This document shows positions 8,949-16,894 of a stretch of 64,000 nt of DNA, in pieces (position 1 is the first letter of the stretch; each line of letters starts with the position of its first letter). Source of the stretch: RGIG2134 sp964461115 (GTDB lineage: Bacteria; Cyanobacteriota; Vampirovibrionia; Gastranaerophilales; Gastranaerophilaceae); assembly GCA_964461115.1 (NCBI GenBank), contig CAYWSX010000010.1, positions 1 to 64,000 of the forward strand, written 5' to 3'. Made by a program: the position numbers and the translations under genes. The notes beneath the pieces were generated by a model. The model saw nothing but the letters and a program-made list of their open reading frames with translations, did no database searches and had not been told where the DNA came from.

Positions 8949-10280
8949 ATGAAAAAAATTGATGCAGATAACAAAAATTTGTTTAGCCCTAGTGGTGTAA
9001 TAGGACGAAAACAGTTTTTCATTAATGGTCTTATCTTACAATTATGTTCATTGCTGACATTAATCCCTGTATTCGGGGTGGCTATAACTTTGCTTGTTAT
9101 GGTTCTAGCATTTTTTAATGTTAAAAAAAGAATATTCGATATATTCCAAGATACCAAAAAGGCAAAGATTTTCACCGCTGTTTTTATCCTAGTTGCTACT
9201 GCTTTCCGAATAAGTAGCTTATCATTAAAATATACCACTGGCTCAGACCAAGACCCATTTGTAATTACTATGTTAATAACAGGTCTACTTACTCTCATAA
9301 CTGCTTTGTACCTATTATTTATGCCGGGGAAATTATATAGTGAAAATAATAACTTGAAGATAGAACAATCAAAACAAGAAGTTGAGCAAGTAACACAGGA
9401 GCAATATAAATTAAATGGATGGGAAATTAAAGTACTGATAGGCTTTGTTATTATGGTGTTCATTCTTTGGGCGGTGGCATTCGGTTTAATTGGCAATGAA
9501 GCATCGCAAACAAGCACAGAACCTGTTGAGACAACAAGTCAACTAGAACGGTCAGAAGAAGTTACAGAACCTGAAAGTATACAGAATGATGAAACTAATG
9601 CAAACAGCACCAATGAGAGCTATGTAGCTGTGGACCAACTTAATGTACGCATACTTGCTGGTGCTAGTCATCCGTTATCAGATACCATAATGCAAGGTGT
9701 CAAAGTTAAAATTTTAGACACTGAAAATGACTGGTCTTTCATCGAATATGAAAAACCTAATCAAGATAATCAAAGAGGACAGGGATGGGTTATGAGCAAG
9801 CATCTAAGAACCCCCACGCCAACAGCAAATAAAAATAAAACATTGAATTTAGCAAATAGTGGTGATTATCTTAACTCTTGTGCCAGTAATTATGATATGA
9901 AAAATTATCAAAAAGCTATTCAAGACTGTACTACAGCAATAGATAGAGGATTAGCGCCTAATGTTCTGAGTTATGCTTATTCATATAGAGGACTGGCTAA
10001 GCTTGCTTTAGGTACAGAAGGATACGCTAAGTCTGAAAAGGAAGCCACAAGGCTTGCAGACAAGAACCTGTTATTAACTAAAGACAATGTGAGCACGGAA
10101 ACTGATGTTAATGAAAATGGAGTAGATAATCTAGCTAACTCACTAAAAAATGTAAAAAAATATCATGGTTATCTTCAAGAAGCACTAAATGATTTCAATA
10201 CAGCTATAAGCTTAGGTCATAAAGAGGCTGCCCTGATTGAAATTAGAGATGACCTCAGAAAGAGTTTATATGGAAATTAG
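8949..10280 (+). CDS. Membrane protein with SH3b domain and TPR-like repeats
   Basis: 443 residues with Shine-Dalgarno AAAGGAG. The N-terminal part has several membrane segments (about 25-60, 75-90, 100-120) and begins 'LFSPSGVIGRKQFFINGL', resembling DUF805-type proteins. A further membrane helix follows at about 158-180. After a Thr/Glu-rich linker comes an SH3b domain (about 226-285, 'LNVRILAGASHPLSDTI ... GWVMSKHL'), then TPR-like helices containing two paired 'A..DC..AI..G' repeats. SH3b domains normally face the cell wall. Accessory gene of the element under the XRE operator; function unknown, perhaps envelope sensing or surface modification. Confidence 0.65.
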   Translation: MKKIDADNKNLFSPSGVIGRKQFFINGLILQLCSLLTLIPVFGVAITLLVMVLAFFNVKKRIFDIFQDTKKAKIFTAVFILVATAFRISSLSLKYTTGSDQDPFVITMLITGLLTLITALYLLFMPGKLYSENNNLKIEQSKQEVEQVTQEQYKLNGWEIKVLIGFVIMVFILWAVAFGLIGNEASQTSTEPVETTSQLERSEEVTEPESIQNDETNANSTNESYVAVDQLNVRILAGASHPLSDTIMQGVKVKILDTENDWSFIEYEKPNQDNQRGQGWVMSKHLRTPTPTANKNKTLNLANSGDYLNSCASNYDMKNYQKAIQDCTTAIDRGLAPNVLSYAYSYRGLAKLALGTEGYAKSEKEATRLADKNLLLTKDNVSTETDVNENGVDNLANSLKNVKKYHGYLQEALNDFNTAISLGHKEAALIEIRDDLRKSLYGN

Positions 10281-11025
10281 ATTGAAGAAAATTATATCGT
10301 TGATATTTGCGTTATTCGTATGCTCGTGTAATATAGTGAATGCGGAGTATGTTAAAACTTGGGAACCACTTAATGTTCGTACATCTACAAGTACAAGTAG
10401 CGTAGTTCTTGATAAGCTACCAAGAGGTCAATTTGTTATTGTACAAAATAATCACAATGGATGGTCATATATAAAATATGCCTCAAGTAAACAGTACTGT
10501 TTCGGCTGGGTAAAAAGTGAATTTTTATCAAAAGAATTTGTGTTCTCTGCGCCAACAGACCCTAACGAATTAGCTTATCAAAAAGAATTAGAACAACTTA
10601 GAAAAAAACATCAAGCGATACAAGACAAGGCATTTGCGATTTACCAAAAAGAATACAAAGATTGCATAAGGAAACAAGAGGAAAAATTAAAGCAAGAAGA
10701 AAATGAGTGCATAGAGTGGTCAAGATTATATTATAATTATTGCCAAGCACGTTATGATACTAGTAAATCATACGCTGAGAATGAGGCAATACGTTTAGAA
10801 AGACACGCCGAATGTAAAACTCTAAACCCAAGACCCAAACCCGAATGGGAGTGCAAGAACACCTACAAACTTAATAATAATTTGTGCGTTTCCGTATCTC
10901 GTCAAAGCGAAATAGAGAAGCAGCTAGGACCTGATTTTTACCAAGAAGAAAGACTATTAGAGGAAAAGTATAACATACAGCGCAAGCCCTTTGTGCCAGT
11001 TATAAACGTTCGTATAGTTGAATAA
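10270..11025 (+). CDS. Exported SH3b-domain protein with charged helical region
   Basis: 251 residues from ATG 10270, which overlaps the upstream stop by 11 bases (coupled translation). This start gives a normal signal peptide ('MEIRLKKIISLIFALFVCSCNIVNAEY'), with Cys residues that could also serve as a lipobox. The SH3b domain ('WEPLNVRTSTSTSSVVLDKL ... GWVKSEFL') spans about 28-90. The rest is a highly charged, Cys-containing helical region rich in Glu, Lys and Gln. Sharing an SH3b domain and an operon with the preceding gene, the two probably work together at the envelope. Confidence 0.65.
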   Translation: MEIRLKKIISLIFALFVCSCNIVNAEYVKTWEPLNVRTSTSTSSVVLDKLPRGQFVIVQNNHNGWSYIKYASSKQYCFGWVKSEFLSKEFVFSAPTDPNELAYQKELEQLRKKHQAIQDKAFAIYQKEYKDCIRKQEEKLKQEENECIEWSRLYYNYCQARYDTSKSYAENEAIRLERHAECKTLNPRPKPEWECKNTYKLNNNLCVSVSRQSEIEKQLGPDFYQEERLLEEKYNIQRKPFVPVINVRIVE

Positions 11026-11054
11026 AGCACTTACCCTCATTAATAAGGTGCATA

Positions 11055-11142
11055 TACGACAGCAGTATTGTTGAGAACTTACCTTATAGAGTTGTTAAAA
11101 CTCCTGTCAAGTACGCATTGTAGACATGAAGTACCTTCCATT
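11055..11142 (+). repeat. Conserved leader element, copy A
   Basis: This stretch before the gene at 11207 aligns without gaps to 12363-12450 before the next gene. Both begin TACGACAG, then T..TTGTT.AGAA, and exactly 76 bases after the first block reach GTACCTTCCATT. The intervening sequence has diverged, but each copy holds its own hairpin (here GAGTT-GTTAA-AACTC). It may be a shared promoter or leader RNA controlling both accessory genes. Confidence 0.55.
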
Positions 11143-11206
11143 TGTCTATGAAGTTAAAAACAAGCAGTATTTTTCCATGATATGATTAACAACAAAAGGA
11201 GCCTGT

Positions 11207-12325
11207 ATGTCTAAATTGCCAGTAATATCTAACAAAGACCTCATAAAAACTTTTGATAAAGAAATCTATTTGAATAATTTGTTGTCTAATGCTTTTGATT
11301 TTCTCGAAAGGTCTATAAACCAATTTGAAAAAGAGCCTAAATATTCGGTCATTAATTTCTGTTCTGCGGTTGAATTAATACTAAAATCAAGACTTTTGAA
11401 GGAACACTGGTCTTTAGTAGTTGCTAAAGAACCTGTATTAAACAGCTTTATTGATGGTAGTTTTAAGTCAGTTGGCTTTGCAAATATCATACCTAAAATT
11501 AAAAGCGTTCTGAATGAAAACATTTCTAAGGATATGGAAAAATGCTTTGAGGGTTTAGCTAATCACCGCAATAAAATGGTACATTTCTACCATCAAATTA
11601 CAACACACAATGCATCAAGTGAGAACATAACAGAAATTGTTGTTGAGCAATATAATGCTTGGATACATTTACAAAAGCTTTTCAAGATGTGGGATTTTAT
11701 CTACGCTCCTTATAATCAGAAAATAGCGGCATTAGATTTGGTAATAAAAAACCAAGACCGTCAAAAATATTTTCAAGCAAAATTTGACGGACTTAAAGAA
11801 GAAATTGAAAAAAGAAAAAAAGATGGAGCTATTTTCATAAATTGTACTTCTTGTTCTTTTCCTGCAATGCTAGAAAAACAAGAATGTGGAAAAATCTATC
11901 ATTATTCCTGTTGCGTTTGTGACAAAAAAGCAAACGCATTAAAAATAGAATGTCCCGATTGTAAAAATGAAGTTTTAATCACAGAAGACAATGTCGACTC
12001 GATTAAAATTGAGTGCGAAGCTTGTGGAAACGAAATAACAAAGGATATTTTATTTGATGTTATTGATACAAATCCTACAGCTCCCGATGAGTACAATTCA
12101 GTATTCCCGATAAATTGCACGTATTGTGGTGAATACGGCTGTGTTGTTCAACATAACGATTTATTTGTGTGTTTAAACTGTTTAGAACATAAAGACAATG
12201 TACACTGCTGTGAGTGGTGCAATGAGGGTGTATTAGGCGGTAATAGTCTAGAATACAGCTATGAAGAAGGTTGTGAATTTTGCGACGGACATAGTGGCTG
12301 GCATAATCATTATGAGAATATATAG
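11207..12325 (+). CDS. HEPN-domain protein with C-terminal zinc ribbons (candidate defence RNase)
   Basis: 372 residues with Shine-Dalgarno AAAAGGAG. The N-terminal helical half carries the canonical HEPN ribonuclease motif RN-x3-H ('RNKMVH', Arg121 to His126). A coiled segment follows (about 185-205), then from about 208 to the end at least four Cys pairs of zinc-ribbon type ('CTSC', 'CPDC', 'CEAC', 'CTYC', 'CLNC', 'CEWC', 'CDG'). HEPN proteins are often RNA-cleaving toxins or abortive-infection effectors, and an element cargo position fits that. The ribbons may bind RNA or a partner. No adjacent antitoxin of a known family is visible. Confidence 0.65.
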   Translation: MSKLPVISNKDLIKTFDKEIYLNNLLSNAFDFLERSINQFEKEPKYSVINFCSAVELILKSRLLKEHWSLVVAKEPVLNSFIDGSFKSVGFANIIPKIKSVLNENISKDMEKCFEGLANHRNKMVHFYHQITTHNASSENITEIVVEQYNAWIHLQKLFKMWDFIYAPYNQKIAALDLVIKNQDRQKYFQAKFDGLKEEIEKRKKDGAIFINCTSCSFPAMLEKQECGKIYHYSCCVCDKKANALKIECPDCKNEVLITEDNVDSIKIECEACGNEITKDILFDVIDTNPTAPDEYNSVFPINCTYCGEYGCVVQHNDLFVCLNCLEHKDNVHCCEWCNEGVLGGNSLEYSYEEGCEFCDGHSGWHNHYENI

Positions 12326-12362
12326 CACACCTCTTATCTGTTAGTACACATCACAGCGCATT

Positions 12363-12450
12363 TACGACAGTTGTCTTGTTAAGAAATTTCAAGCATGCAA
12401 CTGTTTAACCTTTGTTAAACCTACAATACAAGAATGCTGTACCTTCCATT
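12363..12450 (+). repeat. Conserved leader element, copy B
   Basis: Second copy of the element at 11055-11142, with identical internal spacing between TACGACAG and GTACCTTCCATT. Its hairpin is GTTTAAC-CTTT-GTTAAAC. It precedes the HEPN-like gene at 12514. Confidence 0.55.
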
Positions 12451-12513
12451 CAGTATAGAGAAATAGCCCATCTTATTTTTGCAGTATAATATAAAACTGG
12501 AGATATATAGCCA

Positions 12514-13377
12514 ATGCAAATGAAACAAGATGAATTTGAGCCAACATACGTACAACACGAAAGGCAAAACGCTAATGATGTGGCTAATGACCGAAATTGT
12601 ATCAGGTTGTTTAACGAAATAATGTTTATAAGAAATTTTTTTGATAGTTATTCTTTTTTGCAGTTTGGTAGAAATATTATTTTTTTGCAACAAACAAACT
12701 TAAGACCTTTCAGTATAGACCTAATCCTATTATCGGTAGAGAAAACGTTAGGGAGTTTCGAAACCTGTTGTCGCTTAGGCAATTTCTCTGATGCCCATAT
12801 GTTGCTGCGTAAATATAGGGACGATTTATTCTTTTATTTATATATTACACTCATTTCCAGAGAACAACCAAGCGCCGATGATATAGCGGTTAAAAACATT
12901 AACGACTGGATAAGAAATGAACTGAGTAATTTGCAAATTTCAGACATACTAAAATATATCGGCACTTCCAAAAAACTTTCTGAAGTAGTAAAAAAATATG
13001 GTTTCCAGAAATCGTTTACAGATATTGCTGCAAAGTTAAACGACTTTGTACATTCTAATGGTATTTCGTTTTACAATAATTCATTTGTTCATCATCATCG
13101 AAAAAATGAAATACAGAGCCTGTGCGACGACCTAACCAACATTTTGAACTATATTACAACTATTTTTGTATTTCTATCCGCACTGTGTAATCCATTCTCC
13201 ATTATGTCTTCAGATTACACAGACTATTTAGATTGTAACTCTACCCCTCCTGATGATAGTCAATATTGGGTAGCACCATTTATCGTTGAATTTTTACAAC
13301 AAAAAAAGGAACTTATTGACGTAAACTGCATAAAGTATTTACAGGAAAATACAGGAATGCAACTGTCGGAGCAATAA
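12514..13377 (+). CDS. HEPN-like protein of unknown function, element cargo
   Basis: 287 residues, all-helical. The segment 'LNDFVHSNG' near residue 185 is the form commonly seen in HEPN-like and Abi-like helical domains, but the usual Arg is replaced by Leu, so RNase activity is doubtful. An upstream helix contains 'LLRKYRDDLFFYLYI'. A hydrophobic stretch ('NYITTIFVFLSALCNPFSI') at about 210-230 could be a membrane or core helix. It shares its leader with the preceding HEPN-zinc ribbon gene and may be its partner or a paralogous effector. Confidence 0.5.
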   Translation: MQMKQDEFEPTYVQHERQNANDVANDRNCIRLFNEIMFIRNFFDSYSFLQFGRNIIFLQQTNLRPFSIDLILLSVEKTLGSFETCCRLGNFSDAHMLLRKYRDDLFFYLYITLISREQPSADDIAVKNINDWIRNELSNLQISDILKYIGTSKKLSEVVKKYGFQKSFTDIAAKLNDFVHSNGISFYNNSFVHHHRKNEIQSLCDDLTNILNYITTIFVFLSALCNPFSIMSSDYTDYLDCNSTPPDDSQYWVAPFIVEFLQQKKELIDVNCIKYLQENTGMQLSEQ

Positions 13378-13455
13378 TTAAAACTTGCCCCCTTACGCCG
13401 CACATTGCAGTATCGCAAAAGTTCTAAATGCTTCAACATAATGGTATTTTTTTAT

Positions 13456-13482
13456 AAAAGAGGCTATAAATGCCTCTTTTTT
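13456..13482 (+). terminator. Rho-independent terminator
   Basis: AAAAGAGGC pairs with GCCTCTTTT around a 7-base loop and runs into T's. It closes the transcription unit of the gene ending at 13377. Confidence 0.8.
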
Positions 13483-13568
13483 AATGCGGATTTTATCTTC
13501 TATAAATATATGCATTTTTATATGCGTGTTATGATATCAATTGTAAAATGAGATATTGGGAATTGGTT

Positions 13569-13943
13569 ATGAGTCAAAAAATAGTGTCCGCAAATGATTA
13601 CAAAGATGTTGTTACCGTTATAAATAAATATATGGAAGCTTTACGAGCAGGCGATGTTGATGTACTAACAAATATCTTCTATAAGGAATCTGCGACATAT
13701 GGCACTGTCAATGGTGAGCTTGTAGGTGGATTTTGTAACCCTGCTATTGATTTTGTTAAGACCTATGGTAAATCCCCTGAAATTGAATATCATATTGATA
13801 TTCTTGATATTTCTCCAACCACAGCAGCGGTTAGAATTGTTATGGAAAAAGATGCTATTGGTTCTGACTGCAATGAAAATCTATTATTAATTAAACTTGA
13901 TAAGAGCTGGACCATTATTGCAAAGGTTTTTCACCAATTCTAA
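13569..13943 (+). CDS. NTF2-like (SnoaL/lumazine-binding-like) protein
   Basis: 124 residues from ATG 13569; an in-frame ATG at 13548 would add seven residues, but GGGAAT lies before the later one. The pattern fits the cone-shaped NTF2 fold: 'VINKYMEALRAGDVDVLTNIFYKESATYG', a mid-section 'FVKTYGKSPEIEYHIDILDI', and a C-terminal strand 'LLLIKLDKSWTIIAKVFHQF'. Such proteins (putative lumazine-binding or DUF4440-like) bind small molecules or act as isomerases. Partner and substrate are unknown, and the gene stands alone. A TATGATAT -10-like box lies upstream. Confidence 0.65.
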   Translation: MSQKIVSANDYKDVVTVINKYMEALRAGDVDVLTNIFYKESATYGTVNGELVGGFCNPAIDFVKTYGKSPEIEYHIDILDISPTTAAVRIVMEKDAIGSDCNENLLLIKLDKSWTIIAKVFHQF

Positions 13944-14090
13944 GGATTATGTTATAAAAAATTTATGAATGGTTCAAAATTTCTGTTGGTATTTTTTATG
14001 CAACATTCCTCATCAGCCAAGTTCTGAACTTGTACACTCTGGGGTATTTTTTTATTCATTTTGTCTGATTTTTTAATTTACTTACTTAAG

Positions 14091-14111
14091 TTTTATACTT
14101 GGAGTATAAAA
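14091..14111. promoter_or_regulatory. Palindromic operator candidate TTTTATACT-TGG-AGTATAAAA
   Basis: A perfect 9-base inverted repeat with a 3-base centre lies upstream of the gene at 14184. A second, wider inverted pair ATTAGCA (14134-14140) / TGCTAAT (14165-14171) sits just before the start codon. Either could bind a regulator. Confidence 0.4.
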
Positions 14112-14183
14112 TAAAGTTTTAGCTTAACTGAATATTAGCAAAAAAAATAATTTACATACTTTAATGCTAATGAAAGAGGCTAA

Positions 14184-15188
14184 ATGGTAAATAATATCAC
14201 CCCTGTAAAATTAGCATTTTGTCGGCAATCTCTTCCGGTAAAACCCGTGCAACCTGCTCTGGAAAGAGGAGAATCCAAGAATTATGCGCCTTTATTTTAT
14301 AAAGACTACAACGTAAAAATTAATAAATCCCCTTCTTTTAAAGGCAGGGGAATTAGCTATATCTCCCCAAAAGACATCAAAGAGTTTAGTGGTAGGGGGT
14401 TTTCAATTTTAGATAAATTGAAAAAAATAACAATGGAGGAATACGATAGTCTTTTACCCGGCGAAAAAAATATACTCAGAGAGCTTGGAGACAAATTTTT
14501 ATATGATATGCATGTTGAGCTTAACCAAGAGCTTTCAACTATTGTAAAAAAACATTATGACGGTCTTTATGGCCCCCAAAATTATGCTTATGTTGTTTTC
14601 GGTCGTTCATTGGCGACAGTTGCTAAAACACTTGAACTCAAGGGAATTCCAAGTTATGCACTGCCTATTTCCGGGTTATGCCGAAAGGATATAGATCAAA
14701 GTCGTTTATTCAATGCAAATGACAGACAACTTCTTGCTGGCTTTTTTAAAGCAAGAGGTATTGGTGCAGATGAAATAAAAAAATCCTCAAAGCACATTGT
14801 TTTTTCAGATTATTCATGCAGCGGATCTACCATAAACCACATGGAGCAAGTTTTAAGCAGCCCCGAGTTTGGCTTTAACAGCGCAAAATGTCATTTTGAC
14901 TCAATAAATGAAGTTCTTGAAGCTTCGGTAGACGAAGATAAAATGTTTATGTTTTTTGATTCGTTATACGATCAATGGCTAAAACGATATTCTCATATCG
15001 AAGCACAACCATATAATAAAATTGTTAGTTTTGAAAGCTCCTTTATGAATAGTGCTAGCGTTAAATATCCTGATATAGCTGATGATATTCTTAAAAAGCT
15101 TTTTTGGTTTGACGTTATGGATAAAGAATCAAAGTTCAGGGGTATCAAATTATCTCAGAAACTGAGCAATGAATTCCTCCCAGATTAG
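14184..15188 (+). CDS. Phosphoribosyltransferase-fold-like protein with N-terminal PSFKG box
   Basis: 334 residues. The first 50 are loosely structured and end in 'SPSFKG', a short box of a kind I associate with Gastranaerophilales proteins. The central part has a Rossmann-type pattern: 'AYVVFGRSLATVAKTLELKG', and later 'HIVFSDYSCSGSTI', which resembles the PRPP-binding loop of PRTases although the usual Asp-Asp pair is not intact. No transmembrane segment. It is flanked by unrelated genes. An effector-like or nucleotide-modifying role is possible; the function is not known. Confidence 0.5.
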   Translation: MVNNITPVKLAFCRQSLPVKPVQPALERGESKNYAPLFYKDYNVKINKSPSFKGRGISYISPKDIKEFSGRGFSILDKLKKITMEEYDSLLPGEKNILRELGDKFLYDMHVELNQELSTIVKKHYDGLYGPQNYAYVVFGRSLATVAKTLELKGIPSYALPISGLCRKDIDQSRLFNANDRQLLAGFFKARGIGADEIKKSSKHIVFSDYSCSGSTINHMEQVLSSPEFGFNSAKCHFDSINEVLEASVDEDKMFMFFDSLYDQWLKRYSHIEAQPYNKIVSFESSFMNSASVKYPDIADDILKKLFWFDVMDKESKFRGIKLSQKLSNEFLPD

Positions 15189-15293
15189 CGCCACGCCGTT
15201 ATTTTTACCGCTACTATCCTTAAATGTATGAAGATGATGATTATTGTCTTAGATAAGCAACGCATCAAAGAAACAGGACTGTATTGATTTAAG

Positions 15294-16466
15294 TTAGTAT
15301 GTTTCAGTTATTGCATTGTTCAAAATATAATCAATAGAATAAAATGCACTGCTCATTGATATATCAGAAAGATTTTGATTTATAGTTACATCTTCTTTTT
15401 CCGCCGATTCTTGATTGAGTATGGCGTCAACAGATTTTTGAGGGTAAATGTAATAAAAACAGTCGTAGCACAAATACACAGGTTCATTTTGTTCATTAGT
15501 CAGAGTTTTAAAGCATTCTTTTGGAGCTATTCTTACATTGCTAAAGACCAATATATTGTCATTTACGCATTTGCCGATATACATGCCTGAGGTGTCATTT
15601 GTCAAAATTATTTTTGCATTTTTGAATATATAGGGCAACTCTGATAATTTATATTCCCCACAGATATCTTTTATGTAAGGCAAATTCAAGTCATACTCTT
15701 CAAAAATTTTTCTATCTGAAGCACTTCCGCTTATATATGAAAAAATATTATGTTTTTCGTATAGATGCTTGGCGAATTGCAGATATTTATCAAAACCTAA
15801 ACGTTTTTGTTTATAACTTGCTGAAGGAAATAAAATAGCAAAAGGGTGTGGAAAATTATATTTTTCATCCTTAATTTTTTCTTCTGATAATTCAAAACTC
15901 GGAGGATGTCTTTCTATTTTTTCTCCAGTTAATATTTCAGCCAAATCATAGCCCCCATCTCCATAACCGTCGCTGCAGTCAAAAATTTGCGTATAAAATG
16001 TATTGTAGTATTCACGTTGTTCTTCTGTTATATTTACGCAACGACCTTGTATCCCGTACTTTTCCTTGGCTTTGACGTCTTTGATAATTTCTTCTGAGTG
16101 CATATTTCTAATTGTTAAATAATTTAACGCGTAGGCATAATTGTGAGTGTTTATTTTCTGTTTTAATAAGTATCGATAAAGTTTATTTTCAAAATACAAT
16201 TCTCTGTTCAGCCAAATAAATTCATCAACATATTTTGAATCAAAGTCCAAGGACATATCTCTATAAGCTATATTACCCAAAAAAACTATTTTGTATGATT
16301 TGAACTTTTCACTTTCTCTTATTGCCCTCAGAAAACTTCTTGAGACAATGTGATCACCAATCAAATCCGTTCTTAGAATAAAAAGAATTTTATCTTCTTT
16401 CTTGATTTTATTAATTTGATCAGTTTTAATATTTAAATTTCTTAAATGGCGAATAATTTTTTTCAT
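15294..16466 (-). CDS. Glycosyltransferase family 9-like (heptosyltransferase-like)
   Basis: 390 residues. The N-terminal domain has 'ILFILRTDLIGDHIVSRSFLRAI', the classic GT9 start (acceptor-side 'D..GD' loop). The C-terminal domain has 'FAILFPSASYKQKR', 'YIKDICGEYKLSELPYIFKNA' and 'ILTNDTSGMYIG', corresponding to the nucleotide-sugar side of ADP-heptose:LPS heptosyltransferases. It should add a sugar to LPS core or a similar surface glycan at the cytoplasmic membrane. The Cys-rich 'YLCYDCFYY' stretch is unusual. It is a single gene away from the other surface loci. Confidence 0.8.
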   Translation of the reverse strand: MKKIIRHLRNLNIKTDQINKIKKEDKILFILRTDLIGDHIVSRSFLRAIRESEKFKSYKIVFLGNIAYRDMSLDFDSKYVDEFIWLNRELYFENKLYRYLLKQKINTHNYAYALNYLTIRNMHSEEIIKDVKAKEKYGIQGRCVNITEEQREYYNTFYTQIFDCSDGYGDGGYDLAEILTGEKIERHPPSFELSEEKIKDEKYNFPHPFAILFPSASYKQKRLGFDKYLQFAKHLYEKHNIFSYISGSASDRKIFEEYDLNLPYIKDICGEYKLSELPYIFKNAKIILTNDTSGMYIGKCVNDNILVFSNVRIAPKECFKTLTNEQNEPVYLCYDCFYYIYPQKSVDAILNQESAEKEDVTINQNLSDISMSSAFYSIDYILNNAITETY

Positions 16467-16715
16467 AATTTTATAATAGCATGACCGCTCGGAGTAGTAT
16501 AAATAATAAGTTTTTATCCAATCTTAGCTTAACTAAACTTAATATTTGCGCAGGGTATTTCAGATATCCACTCTTTCTAGGTGCCTTGTATAAGTGCCTT
16601 TTGGAATGAGTTGTAAAGTTTTGCTACATAGCAGAGCGGAAAAATCACCAGTGCTAAATACTAAAAATATAAGCAGTAAGTAAATTGCATAAATTTAAAG
16701 AAAGTGAAAGATTTT

Positions 16716-16880
16716 ATGAAAAAAATTCTTCTCGGAATGTTTCTCAGCGTGATATTAGCAGGTTATTTCTGTGTTTGTCAGGGAAAATCGATTGCAATTC
16801 ATAATTGGGACGGGTGTGCCAGCTGCTGGGCTGCTTTAATGGAAGATTCAGGTCACAGAGCAAACTACTATCAATATTAA
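16716..16880 (+). CDS. Very small exported or membrane-anchored peptide
   Basis: 54 residues. A Lys-rich start and hydrophobic core ('KKILLGMFLSVILAGYFCVC') form a signal peptide or single membrane helix. The remaining 32 residues hold a 'DGCASCW' motif and end 'NYYQY'. The start is preceded by the purine-rich AAAGAAAGTGAAAG. It resembles the Cys-containing exported peptide at 1423 in plan only. The adjacent Cys pair might bind metal or form a disulfide. The function is unknown; the reading frame is short, but start, signal and stop are coherent. Confidence 0.45.
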   Translation: MKKILLGMFLSVILAGYFCVCQGKSIAIHNWDGCASCWAALMEDSGHRANYYQY

Positions 16881-16894
16881 AATTTTACTTTTTG

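Noticed and set aside
8918..9517. 199-codon open frame antisense to the SH3b membrane protein
   Set aside because: The plus-strand gene has a ribosome site, membrane helices and an SH3b domain; the antisense peptide has none of these.
11026..13450. Integron-like cassette structure with attC sites after each cargo gene
   Set aside because: The two leaders are similar to each other, but there is no integron integrase, no attC core pair (GTTRRRY/RYYYAAC), and the third site does not match.
13378..14183. Right attachment site of the element
   Set aside because: No second copy of the tRNA 3' end (TTCGAATCCAATCC or long parts of it) was found by eye here or elsewhere in the window.
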